From an uncultured Altererythrobacter sp. (GTDB lineage: Bacteria > Pseudomonadota > Alphaproteobacteria > Sphingomonadales > Sphingomonadaceae), in contig CAJXJY010000001.1 of the NCBI GenBank assembly GCA_913055875.1, positions 434,001 through 498,000 of the forward strand: a stretch of DNA of 64,000 nucleotides, read 5' to 3'. Made by a program: the position numbers and the translations under genes. Under the pieces are notes generated by a model. It had not been told where the DNA came from. It ran no database searches and saw only the letters and a program-made list of their open reading frames with translations. Shown one piece after another: positions 38,899 through 46,819 of this stretch. The stretch's first letter is position 1. Each line of letters starts with the position of its first letter.

Positions 38899-39238
38899 CG
38901 TTTTCCGGCGGTGACGAGAGTTGTCACTGCGTGGCAATCGTCGGACCGCTGGGGCTGTTCCATCCCGCTCCCCCACCCGGAGTCTTTGTTGCGTGCGGGG
39001 CAGACCTCCGTCTGCCCCTTGCGGTACCGGCCCGCTCCCCCACCCGGCCACCCCGACGATAGTATCCTATGGGTGGCCGGGTGGGGGAGCGGGCCGGTGC
39101 CGCTTCTGGCGGTCCGATGCTTGCCAAGCAGCGACAGGGTGCGTCACCGCCAGCAAAAAAACACCCTGGGGGGGAGCGGGCCGGTGCCGCAAGGGACACA
39201 CGGACGTGCGGCCCGCACGCATCAAAAAACCTCCCCCC
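38899..39238. repeat. Modular palindromic repeat cluster (B-A-P-B'-A')
   Basis: The gap between lolA and the convergent methyltransferase. In order: B module 38899-38954 (TTTTCCGGCGGTGACG to GGACCGC); a P half-arm; A module 38991-39024, a GGGGCAGAC-CTCC-GTCTGCCCC hairpin flanked by GCGTGCGG and TTGCGG; the 83-bp P palindrome 39021-39103 (outer arms GCGGTACCGGCCCGCTCCCC; centre CGACGATAGTATCCTAT); inverted B 39104-39162; inverted A at about 39188-39222. The same modules recur near 48.0, 56.6, 57.7, 60.4 and 63.4 kb. Confidence 0.9.
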
Positions 39239-39239
39239 G

Positions 39240-40133
39240 TCACTTCACCCCCGCGAAAACCACCTTCAGCGCGCTCCACACATGCGCCCGCCGGCTCCGG
39301 AACCGCGGCGCGAAGGCGCTGTAGAGCGGCGCGCGATAGGTTCTCGCCGCTCGCCCGCCCGATGCCTCGAACAGCGTCTCGCAATAGTCGATTTCGCGCG
39401 GGCGCAGCGGGTCGTCGGTGCCGCGATCGCGGCGGCGCAGCTTCCGGTCGGCCATCGCCAGCGCGTGAAACGCATCGTTGAGGAAGAATTCGGAGAACAG
39501 CAGCACCCCGCCCGGGCGCAGCACGCGGTGGAGCTCGTCGAGCACGCCGGGGCGGACGCAGTGATGGATCGTCGAACGCGCGAAGACGAAATCGAACGCG
39601 CCGTCGGCGAAGGGCAGGTGCTCGGCGGGAACGGTGTGGAAGGCGATCGGAACCCGCTCGCCCGCCTGCTCCTCGAACGCCTCGACCTTGCGCGCGCACC
39701 AGGCCTGCGATCTCGGAGAGACTTCGACATGGTCGATATGGCCGGGCTGCTCGCCGAGCCAGTAGACGAGGTCCTGCCCCGTGCCCCCGACATTGAGGAT
39801 CGTCTTGCCGCCGAGGTCGAGCGGAAGATCGACCGCCGCAAGAACCTCGGCGAATTCGGGAAAGCGCCGCAGCCATCTGGCCAGGTTCAGCCCGGCCGGG
39901 TTCTTCGGCACACCGAAACGGCCCTGCCGGGCCTGTGTCCACTCGTCCCATTGCCGGGCTTCGGCCTCGGCCATCCGCTGCAGCTCGGGCGAGGCGCCGA
40001 GCCGCGCGAAATCCCACGCCAGCCGCCGCTCGCCCGGCGCGACCCGCGCCAGCGTGTCGCCCGCAGGTGAGAGAATGGCATTTCCCTCGTGGCGGAACCC
40101 GGGCTTCAGAGTGGGGAACGGATCGTCCGGCAC
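39240..40133 (-). CDS. Class I SAM-dependent methyltransferase
   Basis: 297-residue protein with a C-terminal methyltransferase domain: motif [17 protein letters not shown], motif [28 protein letters not shown], and [17 protein letters not shown]. The N-terminal ~100 residues, [17 protein letters not shown] then [13 protein letters not shown], are not recognised. I start at a GTG ([12 protein letters not shown]); the longer TTG start would lie inside a CAGC-type hairpin. The substrate is unknown; glycolipid or small-molecule methylation are options. Confidence 0.75.
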   Translation of the reverse strand: MPDDPFPTLKPGFRHEGNAILSPAGDTLARVAPGERRLAWDFARLGASPELQRMAEAEARQWDEWTQARQGRFGVPKNPAGLNLARWLRRFPEFAEVLAAVDLPLDLGGKTILNVGGTGQDLVYWLGEQPGHIDHVEVSPRSQAWCARKVEAFEEQAGERVPIAFHTVPAEHLPFADGAFDFVFARSTIHHCVRPGVLDELHRVLRPGGVLLFSEFFLNDAFHALAMADRKLRRRDRGTDDPLRPREIDYCETLFEASGGRAARTYRAPLYSAFAPRFRSRRAHVWSALKVVFAGVK

Positions 40134-40155
40134 GCAGGCCCTTTCGCGGTTTGGA

Positions 40156-40217
40156 CTCCGTTTCAGCAAAGCTGGAACGGATGCGGCACCGGCCCGGTGC
40201 CGATTCAGCGTAGCTGA
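40156..40217. repeat. Two CAGC-type hairpins around a minimal GCGGCACCGG palindrome
   Basis: TTTCAGCAAAGCTGGAAC and ATTCAGCGTAGCTGAAAAC flank GCGGCACCGGCCCGGTGCCG, the outer tips of the 83-bp P palindrome without its inner part. Similar CAGC hairpins occur at 14711, 63358 and 63469. Confidence 0.7.
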
Positions 40218-40276
40218 AAACGACTCTCGAAGCCTTTCCCTAGAGAATCCGCTGCCGCATCGCTACATCCTCCCGC

Positions 40277-40672
40277 ATGTCCGACGCCCTTTCCGTCATG
40301 CGCAAGCGCGCCGACTTCCTTGCGGCCAATCGCGGGTTGCGCGTCGCGCGGCCCGGTTTCGTGCTGCTCGCGCGGCCCAATGGCGGGCTCGGCAAGCGCT
40401 ACGGGATCACCGTGACCAAGAGAATCGGCAATGCGGTCGTGCGCAACCGGATGAAGCGGCGCTTTCGCGAATTGCTGCGCGCCGCTTTGCCCGAATACGG
40501 CCTCGCCGATCACGACCACGTGCTGATCGCCCGCGAGGGCGGGGTCGAACGCGATTTCGCGCAATTGGGCGAAGAGCTGTCCGCCGCGCTCTCCCGCGCC
40601 GCCGAGGGCAAGGGCGATCCCCCGCGCCGCCGCCGCGGCGGCCGCCGCCCGGCCGGGAAGCGCGCCGCATGA
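40277..40672 (+). CDS. rnpA: Ribonuclease P protein component
   Basis: 131-residue basic protein that helps the RNase P RNA bind pre-t[41 protein letters not shown] (the RNR motif) and the C-terminal Arg-rich tail fit the family; the tail is longer than usual. The stop overlaps yidD by 4 bp. The rpmH gene usually found upstream is absent here. Confidence 0.94.
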   Translation: MSDALSVMRKRADFLAANRGLRVARPGFVLLARPNGGLGKRYGITVTKRIGNAVVRNRMKRRFRELLRAALPEYGLADHDHVLIAREGGVERDFAQLGEELSAALSRAAEGKGDPPRRRRGGRRPAGKRAA

Positions 40673-40878
40673 AGCATGTCCTGATCTTCCTCGCGCGCCT
40701 GTGGCAGTGGGGGCCCTCGCGCATTCTCCCGCCGACCTGCCGCTACAGCCCCTCCTGCTCGCAATATGCCATCGAGGCGCTGCGCAAATACGGCGCGATC
40801 AGGGGTGGATGGTTGGCGGCGAAACGTATAGGGCGCTGCCACCCCTGGGGCGGGCACGGCTTCGATCCGGTTCCATGA
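40669..40878 (+). CDS. yidD: Membrane protein insertion efficiency factor YidD
   Basis: 69 residues: [20 protein letters not shown], then [22 protein letters not shown] and [20 protein letters not shown], the conserved cysteine pattern of the YidD family. Located between rnpA and yidC as in most bacteria; overlaps rnpA by ATGA. Confidence 0.94.
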   Translation: MKHVLIFLARLWQWGPSRILPPTCRYSPSCSQYAIEALRKYGAIRGGWLAAKRIGRCHPWGGHGFDPVP

Positions 40879-40939
40879 TGACACTCGGGCCGTCGCACCT
40901 ATATAACACACCTGACTGACACGAAACGGGATCGAAACC

Positions 40940-42724
40940 TTGGACAACCAGCGCAATCTCCTGCTCGCCGTGGTGCTGTGCGGCCTGCTGATATTCGGCT
41001 GGGATGCGGCGATGCAGTATCTCTATCCGCAGCCCGACGTGCCGGTGGCGGAGGCGCGGGCCGATACCGAGGTGCCGGCGACTCCGACCGCCACCGCGAG
41101 CGCCCCGGCCGGTACGCTCGATGCCGATCCGGCAGCACCCGCGCAGCCGGTCGATCTCGACAGCGCGGTCGCCAGCGCCGACCGCGTGGCGATCGACGGT
41201 CCGCGCGTATCGGGTACGATCAACCCGGTCGGCGCGCGTCTCGACGACCTCTCGCTCAAGGATCACAGCGCGACGGTGGAGGAGGATAGCGGCCCGGTGC
41301 GGATTCTCGCGCCGCAGGGTACGCAGGCGCAGCAATTCGCCGAATTCGGCTTCCTCGTCGACGGCCGGCGCGCGACCGCGTCGGACACCGTGTGGCAGGT
41401 CGAAGGCGGGCCGCTCGGGCAGGGCAGCCCGGTGACGCTGCGGCACACCACCGAGGGCGGGCAGGAGCTGTCGATCCGGCTGACGGTCGACGAAAACTAC
41501 ATGATCACCGCCGAACAGACGGTCGCCAATCCGGGTGAAGCCGCTGCGGTCGTGCAGCCCTTCGCCACCGTCAACCGCACCAGCGCCAACGCCTCGCTCA
41601 GCACCTGGATCGCGCATGCCGGCCCGATCGGCACGTTCGAGGATTCGGTCGATTACGGCCTCGATTACGACGATCTCGAAGAGGACGGCACCTATAGCGG
41701 CGAGGGCAGGACCGACTGGATCGGCTTCACCGACACCTATTGGCTGGCCGCCCTGGTGCCGCAGGCGGACGCCTCGGCGAAGTCGGAATTCCGCTCGCTC
41801 GGCAACGATTTGTTTCGCGCCGACGTGATCTACGATCCGGTCACGCTGGCGCCCGGCGCGAGCGAGACGCGCACCACGCGCTTCTTCGCCGGCGCCAAGG
41901 AAAGTACCACGCTCGACGCCTACCAGGATGCGGGCGTTTCGCAATTCGGCCTCGCGATCAGCTGGGGCTGGTTCCGCTGGTTCGAGAAGCCGATGCTGTG
42001 GCTGCTGCGCCAGCTCAACGGCCTGGTCGGCAATTTCGGCCTCGCGATCATCCTGCTGACGGTGCTCGTGCGCGGCGCGATGTTCCCGATCGCGCAAAAG
42101 CAGTTCGCCAGCATGGCGGCGATGAAGGCGATCCAGCCCAAGATGAAGGCGGTGCAGGAACGCTACAAGGACGACCGGCAGAAGCAGCAGCAGGAAATCA
42201 TGGCGCTGTACAAGAAGGAGGGCGTCAATCCGCTCGCCGGGTGCCTGCCGCTGCTGCTGCAGATCCCGATCTTCTTCGCGCTCTACAAGGTGCTGCTGCT
42301 GGCGGTCGACATGCGCCACGAGCCGTTCCTCTATATCAGCGACCTGTCGGGCATCGACCCGGCCAATCTCGCCAATGCGCTCGCGCTGATCGGGATCGAC
42401 GTGCCCGGGTGGCTGATGATCGTGTTCGGCATCGGCGTGCTGGCGGTGCTGTTGGGCGTGACGATGTGGATGACCTTCCGTCTCAACCCGACTGCGATGG
42501 ACCCGATGCAGCAGCAGATCTTCAACATCATGCCGTGGATACTGATGTTCGTGATGGCGAACTTCGCTGCCGGCCTGCTGCTCTACTGGGTGACCTCGAA
42601 CATCCTCACGCTGGCGCAGCAGAGCTATCTCTACTCGAAGCACCCGCAACTGAAGGCGGCGGCCGAGAAGCAAAAGGAAGACGAGGCGCGGGCGAAGGCG
42701 CGCGAGGACAAGGCGAAGGGTTAG
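40940..42724 (+). CDS. yidC: Membrane protein insertase YidC
   Basis: 594-residue inner-membrane insertase. The start is a TTG giving MDNQRNLLLAVVLCGLLIFG, the classical YidC N-terminus with the first membrane helix. A large periplasmic beta-domain (about 45-350) follows, then five further helices: FGLAIILLTVLVRGAMFPIA, the cytoplasmic helical hairpin (FASMAAMKAIQPKMKAVQER), GCLPLLLQIPIFFALYKVLL with the key hydrophilic groove, and LLYWVTSNILTLAQQSYL near the end. The 61-bp gap to yidD may hold a promoter. Confidence 0.95.
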   Translation: MDNQRNLLLAVVLCGLLIFGWDAAMQYLYPQPDVPVAEARADTEVPATPTATASAPAGTLDADPAAPAQPVDLDSAVASADRVAIDGPRVSGTINPVGARLDDLSLKDHSATVEEDSGPVRILAPQGTQAQQFAEFGFLVDGRRATASDTVWQVEGGPLGQGSPVTLRHTTEGGQELSIRLTVDENYMITAEQTVANPGEAAAVVQPFATVNRTSANASLSTWIAHAGPIGTFEDSVDYGLDYDDLEEDGTYSGEGRTDWIGFTDTYWLAALVPQADASAKSEFRSLGNDLFRADVIYDPVTLAPGASETRTTRFFAGAKESTTLDAYQDAGVSQFGLAISWGWFRWFEKPMLWLLRQLNGLVGNFGLAIILLTVLVRGAMFPIAQKQFASMAAMKAIQPKMKAVQERYKDDRQKQQQEIMALYKKEGVNPLAGCLPLLLQIPIFFALYKVLLLAVDMRHEPFLYISDLSGIDPANLANALALIGIDVPGWLMIVFGIGVLAVLLGVTMWMTFRLNPTAMDPMQQQIFNIMPWILMFVMANFAAGLLLYWVTSNILTLAQQSYLYSKHPQLKAAAEKQKEDEARAKAREDKAKG

Positions 42725-42754
42725 GGCGGGTCGGCAGAGACCCGGATTCCCACC

Positions 42755-42868
42755 CCGTTCGCCCCGAGCTTGTCGAAGGGCCGGTTCGAGCGAAGCCGAG
42801 AACCCCGGCCTGGAATTCGCTCTCGGCTCCGCTCGAGCAGGTCCCTCGACTTCGCTCGGGACGAACGG
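42755..42868. repeat. GTTCG-type repeat, compound copy
   Basis: CCGTTCGCCCCGAGCTTGTC, GGTTCGAGCGAAGCCGAGAA, CTCGGCTCCGCTCGAGCAGG and CTCGACTTCGCTCGGGACG, AACGGG occur in order, combining the two arm types seen separately at 22.7 and 23.2 kb. It fills the yidC-engB gap. Confidence 0.8.
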
Positions 42869-42894
42869 GTCTGTGATGACGCGGAAGGTTGGCA

Positions 42895-43551
42895 ATGGCG
42901 ATGGATAATGACGAGGCGGAACGCGCAAAGCTGGCCGAACGCGCGGGCAAGCTGTTCTCGCGCCGGGTGGAATTCCTGCTGTCCGCGCCGCAGCTCAAGT
43001 TCCTGCCCGATCCGACCGTGCCCGAGATCGCCTTTTGCGGGCGCTCGAACGTGGGCAAGTCCTCGCTCCTGAACGCGCTGACGGGCCGCAAGGCGATCGC
43101 GCGCACTTCGGTGACGCCGGGGCGCACGCAGGAGCTCAATTTCTTCGAGGTCGGCGAGCCGACACAGTTCCGGCTGGTCGACATGCCCGGCTACGGCTTC
43201 GCCAAGGCGCCGGTGAAGGTGGTCGAGCAGTGGCGCAAGCTGGTGCGGACCTATCTCCAGGGCCGCCCGGTGCTCGCGCGCACGCTGGTGCTGGTCGACA
43301 GCCGCCACGGGCTCAAGGATGTCGACCGCGACATGATGCGGATGCTCGACCAGACCGCGGTCGGCTACCGCCTCGTCCTGACCAAGACCGACAAGATCAA
43401 GGCCAGCGCGCTCGACGCGGTCGCCGCGAAGGTCGCCGAGGAGATGCGCAAGCACCCCGCCGCCTATCCCGAACTGCACCTCACCAGCGCGGAGAAGGGC
43501 ATGGGGATCGCGGAGCTGCGCGCGGCGGTGCTGGCGGATGCGGGGGTGTAG
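42895..43551 (+). CDS. engB: Ribosome biogenesis GTP-binding protein YsxC/EngB
   Basis: 218-residue small GTPase needed for large-subunit assembly. G1 GRSNVGKSSLLNAL, G2 region TPGRTQELNFF, G3 DMPGYGFAKAP, G4 LTKTDKI and G5 LTSAEKGMG are all present. I start at MAMDNDEAERAK with ggaagg six bases upstream. Downstream of yidC as in many alphaproteobacteria. Confidence 0.94.
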   Translation: MAMDNDEAERAKLAERAGKLFSRRVEFLLSAPQLKFLPDPTVPEIAFCGRSNVGKSSLLNALTGRKAIARTSVTPGRTQELNFFEVGEPTQFRLVDMPGYGFAKAPVKVVEQWRKLVRTYLQGRPVLARTLVLVDSRHGLKDVDRDMMRMLDQTAVGYRLVLTKTDKIKASALDAVAAKVAEEMRKHPAAYPELHLTSAEKGMGIAELRAAVLADAGV

Positions 43552-43561
43552 GAACCAATCA

Positions 43562-43590
43562 CGTCATGCCAGCGAAAGCTGGCATCTCCC
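43562..43590 (+). repeat. GAAA-loop repeat, left arm
   Basis: CGTCATGCCAGC-GAAA-GCTGGCATCTC, a hairpin with an 8-bp stem. Its inverted partner is at 43904-43932; together they frame the GIY-YIG gene. Confidence 0.8.
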
Positions 43591-43613
43591 GCAGCCCGTC
43601 CTAATGTATCGGA

Positions 43614-43903
43614 ATGGGCGGGTGGACCTACATCATGACGAACAAGCCGCACGGCGTACTCTATACCGGGGGGTCACCGCCGATTTGGCCGCTCGAATTT
43701 CCCGGCATCGCAATGGCACCGGTTCATCGTTTTGTCGGCGCTACGGCCTCAAGATGCTGGTTCATGCCGAACACTACAACGAGATTTATGACGCCATTGC
43801 CCGCGAGGAGGCAATCAAGGCATGGAAGCGCGGGTGGAAGATTGCGCTGATCGAAGCAGGTAACCCCGAATGGGACGATCTCTCGGATCATGCGCCGGGC
43901 TGA
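43614..43903 (+). pseudogene. GIY-YIG nuclease, frameshifted at a G tract
   Basis: The start MGGWTYIMTNKPHGVLYTGG in one frame continues as GVTADLAARISRHRNGTGS, RRYGLKMLVHAEHYNEIYDA, EEAIKAWKRGWKIALIE and NPEWDDLS in another. Joined, these form a typical small GIY-YIG domain of about 95 residues. The shift occurs at six G residues (43668-43673); four would restore the frame as YTGVTADL. This is either a pseudogene, a phase-variable tract or a sequencing error. The gene lies between inverted GAAA-loop repeats. Confidence 0.8.
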
Positions 43904-43932
43904 GAGAGATCCCGGCTTTCGCTGGGATGACG
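43904..43932 (-). repeat. GAAA-loop repeat, right arm
   Basis: On the minus strand CGTCATCCCAGC-GAAA-GCCGGGATCTC. It starts directly after the GIY-YIG stop codon and is the inverted counterpart of 43562-43590. Confidence 0.8.
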
Positions 43933-43946
43933 AATTGTCCGGCGCT

Positions 43947-44363
43947 CTAATTCGCGAAAATCATCGCGTCGTCGGCGAACGCCTTCATCTCCAGCGCATT
44001 GCCGGCCGGATCGCGGAAGAACATCGTCGCCTGCTCGCCGGTCTTGCCCTTGAAGCGGATGGTCGGCTCGATCGCGAAATCGGTCCCGGCCTCGGTCAGC
44101 CGGTCGGCGAGATCCTGCCATTGCTCCATCGTCAGCACGATGCCGAAATGCGGCACCGGAACCTGGCGCCCGTCGACCGGGTTGGCCATCCGGTCGCCCG
44201 CTTCGTCGGACAGGTGCGTGACGATCTGGTGGCCGAAGAAGTCGAAATCGACCCACTTGTCGCTGCTGCGGCCCTCGGGGCAGCCGATCACCCCGCCGTA
44301 GAATTCGCGCGCGGCGGCGAGATCGTCGACGGGGAAGGCGAGGTGGAAGGGGCGCAGGGTCAT
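43947..44363 (-). CDS. VOC family protein
   Basis: 138 residues: MTLRPFHLAFPVDDLAAARE, FYGGVIGCPEGRSSDKWVDF, HFGIVLTMEQWQDLADRL and FFRDPAGNALEMKAFAD. This is the glyoxalase/dioxygenase-like fold of the PA-type uncharacterised VOC group. Divergent from the GST gene across a 293-bp region with a palindrome. Confidence 0.85.
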   Translation of the reverse strand: MTLRPFHLAFPVDDLAAAREFYGGVIGCPEGRSSDKWVDFDFFGHQIVTHLSDEAGDRMANPVDGRQVPVPHFGIVLTMEQWQDLADRLTEAGTDFAIEPTIRFKGKTGEQATMFFRDPAGNALEMKAFADDAMIFAN

Positions 44364-44548
44364 GGCTCTCTTTATAGGCGAAGACGGGCTTCGCCGAAAA
44401 CATTTTCCTACATCGCATCGTTCTGTCATGAACCGATTGCAGGACGGGTATACATCCGGAGGGGCGGGGGCCTCCCCGCGGCAGGTGTCAACCCCCCACT
44501 ATGATTATAAATATTTGAAAAGCAATGACAATATACCGGGCGTGGGCG

Positions 44549-44565
44549 GTTGACACGGTGTCAAC
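44549..44565. promoter_or_regulatory. Perfect GTTGACAC-G-GTGTCAAC palindrome, possible operator
   Basis: An 8-1-8 perfect inverted repeat lies 92 bp before the GST start. Related half-sites GGTGTCAAC (44484-44492) and GTCAACCGTGTGTCAC (44569-44584) lie close by. A short AT-rich stretch (ATTATAAATATTTGAAAAG) precedes it. The spacing suggests a dimeric regulator controlling the divergent VOC and GST genes. Confidence 0.5.
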
Positions 44566-44656
44566 TTCGTCAACCGTGTGTCACCCGGGGCGTTCAGGCT
44601 CGACAGGTGAAAGCTGAATCCCTAGGCCGGACTCGCGACGCAAGGTGGGAGTCCGC

Positions 44657-45322
44657 ATGAAGCTGATCATCGGCAACAAGAACTATTCGAGCTGGTCGCT
44701 GCGCGCCTGGCTCGCGGCCAAGCAGTCGGGCCTCCATTTCGAGGAACTGATCGTCAATATCGGCGGCGACGACTGGCAGGCGGCGCGGCGCGAATCGGGC
44801 GAGATCATGCCGAGCGGCAAGGTGCCGATCCTGTGGGACGATGAGATCGTCATCTGGGACAGCCTCGCGATCCTCGAATATCTCGGCGACAAGGTCGGGC
44901 GCGAGCGCTTCTGGCCCAAGGACGACGCGGCGCGCGGCATGGCGCGTTCGGTGGTCGCGGAGATGCACTCCTCGTTCCAGGCGCTGCGCGGCGAATGCCC
45001 GATGAACATCCGCCAGCGCCACGAGGGCGCGCGGATTTCGGACCAGTGCAAGGGCGATATCGTGCGCATCCTGCAGCTGTGGGCGGAGGCGCGCGCGCGG
45101 TTCGGGCAGGGCGGGCCGTTCCTGTTCGGCACCTTCGGCGCGGCGGATATCTTCTACGCGCCGGTGGTCAGCCGCTTCATCACCTACGGGATCGGCGTGC
45201 CCGGTTTCGCGCAGGCCTATATGCAGACGGTGTGGGAACAGGAATGGATGCAGCAATGGATTTCCGCCGCCGAGGACGAGGAATGGGTCATCGAGCAATA
45301 CGAAAGCGCGGCGCAGGCCTGA
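44657..45322 (+). CDS. Glutathione S-transferase family protein
   Basis: 221 residues: thioredoxin-like N-terminal domain (MKLIIGNKNYSSWSLRAWLA; SGKVPILWDDEIVIWDSLAI with the cis-proline and glutathione-binding ED/DS positions) and a helical C-terminal domain. The YSSWSLR motif with its serines is shared by the YfcF/maleylacetoacetate-isomerase-like group. It overlaps the S1/P1 nuclease gene by 40 bp. Confidence 0.88.
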   Translation: MKLIIGNKNYSSWSLRAWLAAKQSGLHFEELIVNIGGDDWQAARRESGEIMPSGKVPILWDDEIVIWDSLAILEYLGDKVGRERFWPKDDAARGMARSVVAEMHSSFQALRGECPMNIRQRHEGARISDQCKGDIVRILQLWAEARARFGQGGPFLFGTFGAADIFYAPVVSRFITYGIGVPGFAQAYMQTVWEQEWMQQWISAAEDEEWVIEQYESAAQA

Positions 45323-46206
45323 TTCGGGGCCTGCCCGCGCGGCTGATCGCGGCGCTGGCGGCGCTCTCGCTGGTCGTCCCCGCCCCGGCTTTGGCATGGG
45401 GCGGCTACGGGCACCGGACCACCGCCGAGATCGCCGAGGCCAATATCAGCCCGCAGACGCGCCGCGCGATGCAGCGCCTGTTCGCCTACGAGGCGCAGCT
45501 CGGCACGCCCGATTGCCGGCTGCGCACTATCGAAGAGGCAAGCACCTGGCCCGATTGCGTGCGGCGCACGCGCTGGCGCTGGGGGCATACCGCGGCCTGG
45601 CACTATCGCACCACGCCGATCTGCGAGCCCTACGATGCGTGGGCGAATTGCAGTGGCGGCAATTGCGTGACCGCGCAGATATTGCGCAACCAGCATCTGC
45701 TCGCCGATGAGAGCCTGCCGCCGCATATCCGGCTCGAAGCGCTCGCCTTCATGGTCCACTTCGTCGGCGACATCCATATGCCGCTCCATTCGGGCGACAA
45801 GGACGATCGCGGCGGCAACGACCGCGAGGCGGATTACGGCATCGTGCCCGATCTGAACCTGCACTGGATCTGGGACGGCCCGCTCGCCGAGCGCGCGATT
45901 TCGTCGGCGCGGCCCTCGCTGGTGCGGCGCTATTCGGCCGCGGAGCGCGCCGCGATCGCGACCGGCGATGCCCCCGACTGGGGCCGCGAGAGCTGGCAGA
46001 TCGCGCGCGACTTCGTCTACCGCACCGCTTTCGACCGCGATCCGTGTGCCGGGAAGCTGCCGCGCGAAACCGCGCTGAGCCAGGAGGATATCGTCGAAGC
46101 GATCCCGATCTCGCAGCAGCGCGTGCAGCAGGCGGGGCTGCGGATAGCGCGGCTGTTGGACGAGGCCTTCGCGCCGGGGCCGCTGCCCGATCCGGAGCGG
46201 CAATGA
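45283..46206 (+). CDS. S1/P1-family nuclease
   Basis: 307-residue secreted zinc nuclease. A signal peptide (LIAALAALSLVVPAPALA) places Trp at the mature N-terminus (WGGYGHRTTAEIAE), which in S1/P1 enzymes ligates zinc through its amino group. Other ligands appear in HTAAWHYRT, MVHFVGDIHMPLHSGDKDD, RGGND and LNLHWIWD. It would degrade single-stranded nucleic acid in the periplasm or outside, possibly for phosphate or nucleotide uptake. It starts within the GST gene. Confidence 0.88.
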   Translation: MGHRAIRKRGAGLIRGLPARLIAALAALSLVVPAPALAWGGYGHRTTAEIAEANISPQTRRAMQRLFAYEAQLGTPDCRLRTIEEASTWPDCVRRTRWRWGHTAAWHYRTTPICEPYDAWANCSGGNCVTAQILRNQHLLADESLPPHIRLEALAFMVHFVGDIHMPLHSGDKDDRGGNDREADYGIVPDLNLHWIWDGPLAERAISSARPSLVRRYSAAERAAIATGDAPDWGRESWQIARDFVYRTAFDRDPCAGKLPRETALSQEDIVEAIPISQQRVQQAGLRIARLLDEAFAPGPLPDPERQ

Positions 46207-46207
46207 A

Positions 46208-46301
46208 AGCCCTCCCCCGTGCGGGGGAGGGTTGGGTGGGGGCGTACCACGCCACTGGCGCCGAACCCCCCCCCCCAACCCCTCCCCAAGGGGAGGGGAG
46301 T
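46208..46301. repeat. GC-rich inverted repeat with an 11-C tract
   Basis: CCCTCCCCCGTGCGGGGGAG, GGTTGGGTGGGGG at the left faces 11 C residues (46266-46276), AACCCCTCCCCAAGGGGAGG, GG on the right. It separates the convergent nuclease and cupin genes and may terminate both. Confidence 0.65.
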
Positions 46302-46769
46302 TCAGGGAATCCGCTTGGTCGGGTACCGCGTCCCGTCCTTGCGGGCATAGCCGTCGGGATCGAAGACCATGTCGATATCGGGATATTCGCCGCTGTCGGT
46401 GTCGTATTCGCCCGCGCTCGCGACCACGAACACGCAGTCGGTCCCGGTCCGGTTCTGCAGCCGGTGACCGTTCTCGGCGCCTGCGGGCCAAGCGACGATA
46501 TCGCCGGGGCGGATGGTGGTCTCGCCGTCATCTTCGACCAGCACCGCCTCGCCCGCGACCATCACCAGCAATTCGTCGATCTCGCGGTGCCAGTGGCGCT
46601 GGCTCGACCACGCGCCGGGCTCGAGCACGACATGGCTCGCGCGCAGCTTCTCCATCCCCGAGGCGGGCGCGAGGCGGCGGTACCAGCGGCCCTCGACGTC
46701 TTCGTCGAACGGCGCCGGGTACCCCGTGGCGTTGGTCTGCGGAATCGAATCGAGATCGAGCCTGGGCAT
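46302..46769 (-). CDS. Cupin-domain protein
   Basis: 155 residues with the cupin motifs SQRHWHREIDELLVMVAGEA (HxH...E) and IRPGDIVAWPAGAENGHRLQ (G...PxG..H). The N-terminal segment (MPRLDLDSIPQTNATGYPAP) is typical of a sugar- or oxalate-type uncharacterised cupin group. Divergent from dapE, 50 bp apart. Confidence 0.82.
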   Translation of the reverse strand: MPRLDLDSIPQTNATGYPAPFDEDVEGRWYRRLAPASGMEKLRASHVVLEPGAWSSQRHWHREIDELLVMVAGEAVLVEDDGETTIRPGDIVAWPAGAENGHRLQNRTGTDCVFVVASAGEYDTDSGEYPDIDMVFDPDGYARKDGTRYPTKRIP

Positions 46770-46819
46770 GCTGGTTCTCCGGCTGGCAAGCGGCGCGGCG
46801 GTGGTATAACGCGCAAGCG

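Noticed and set aside
40134-40276. rpmH upstream of rnpA
   Set aside because: The segment holds only CAGC-type hairpins and a short palindrome; no L34-like sequence (MKRTFQPS) is present in any frame.
46208-46301. Phase-variable C11 tract
   Set aside because: The tract lies between two convergent stop codons and in no reading frame, so length changes would not switch a protein.
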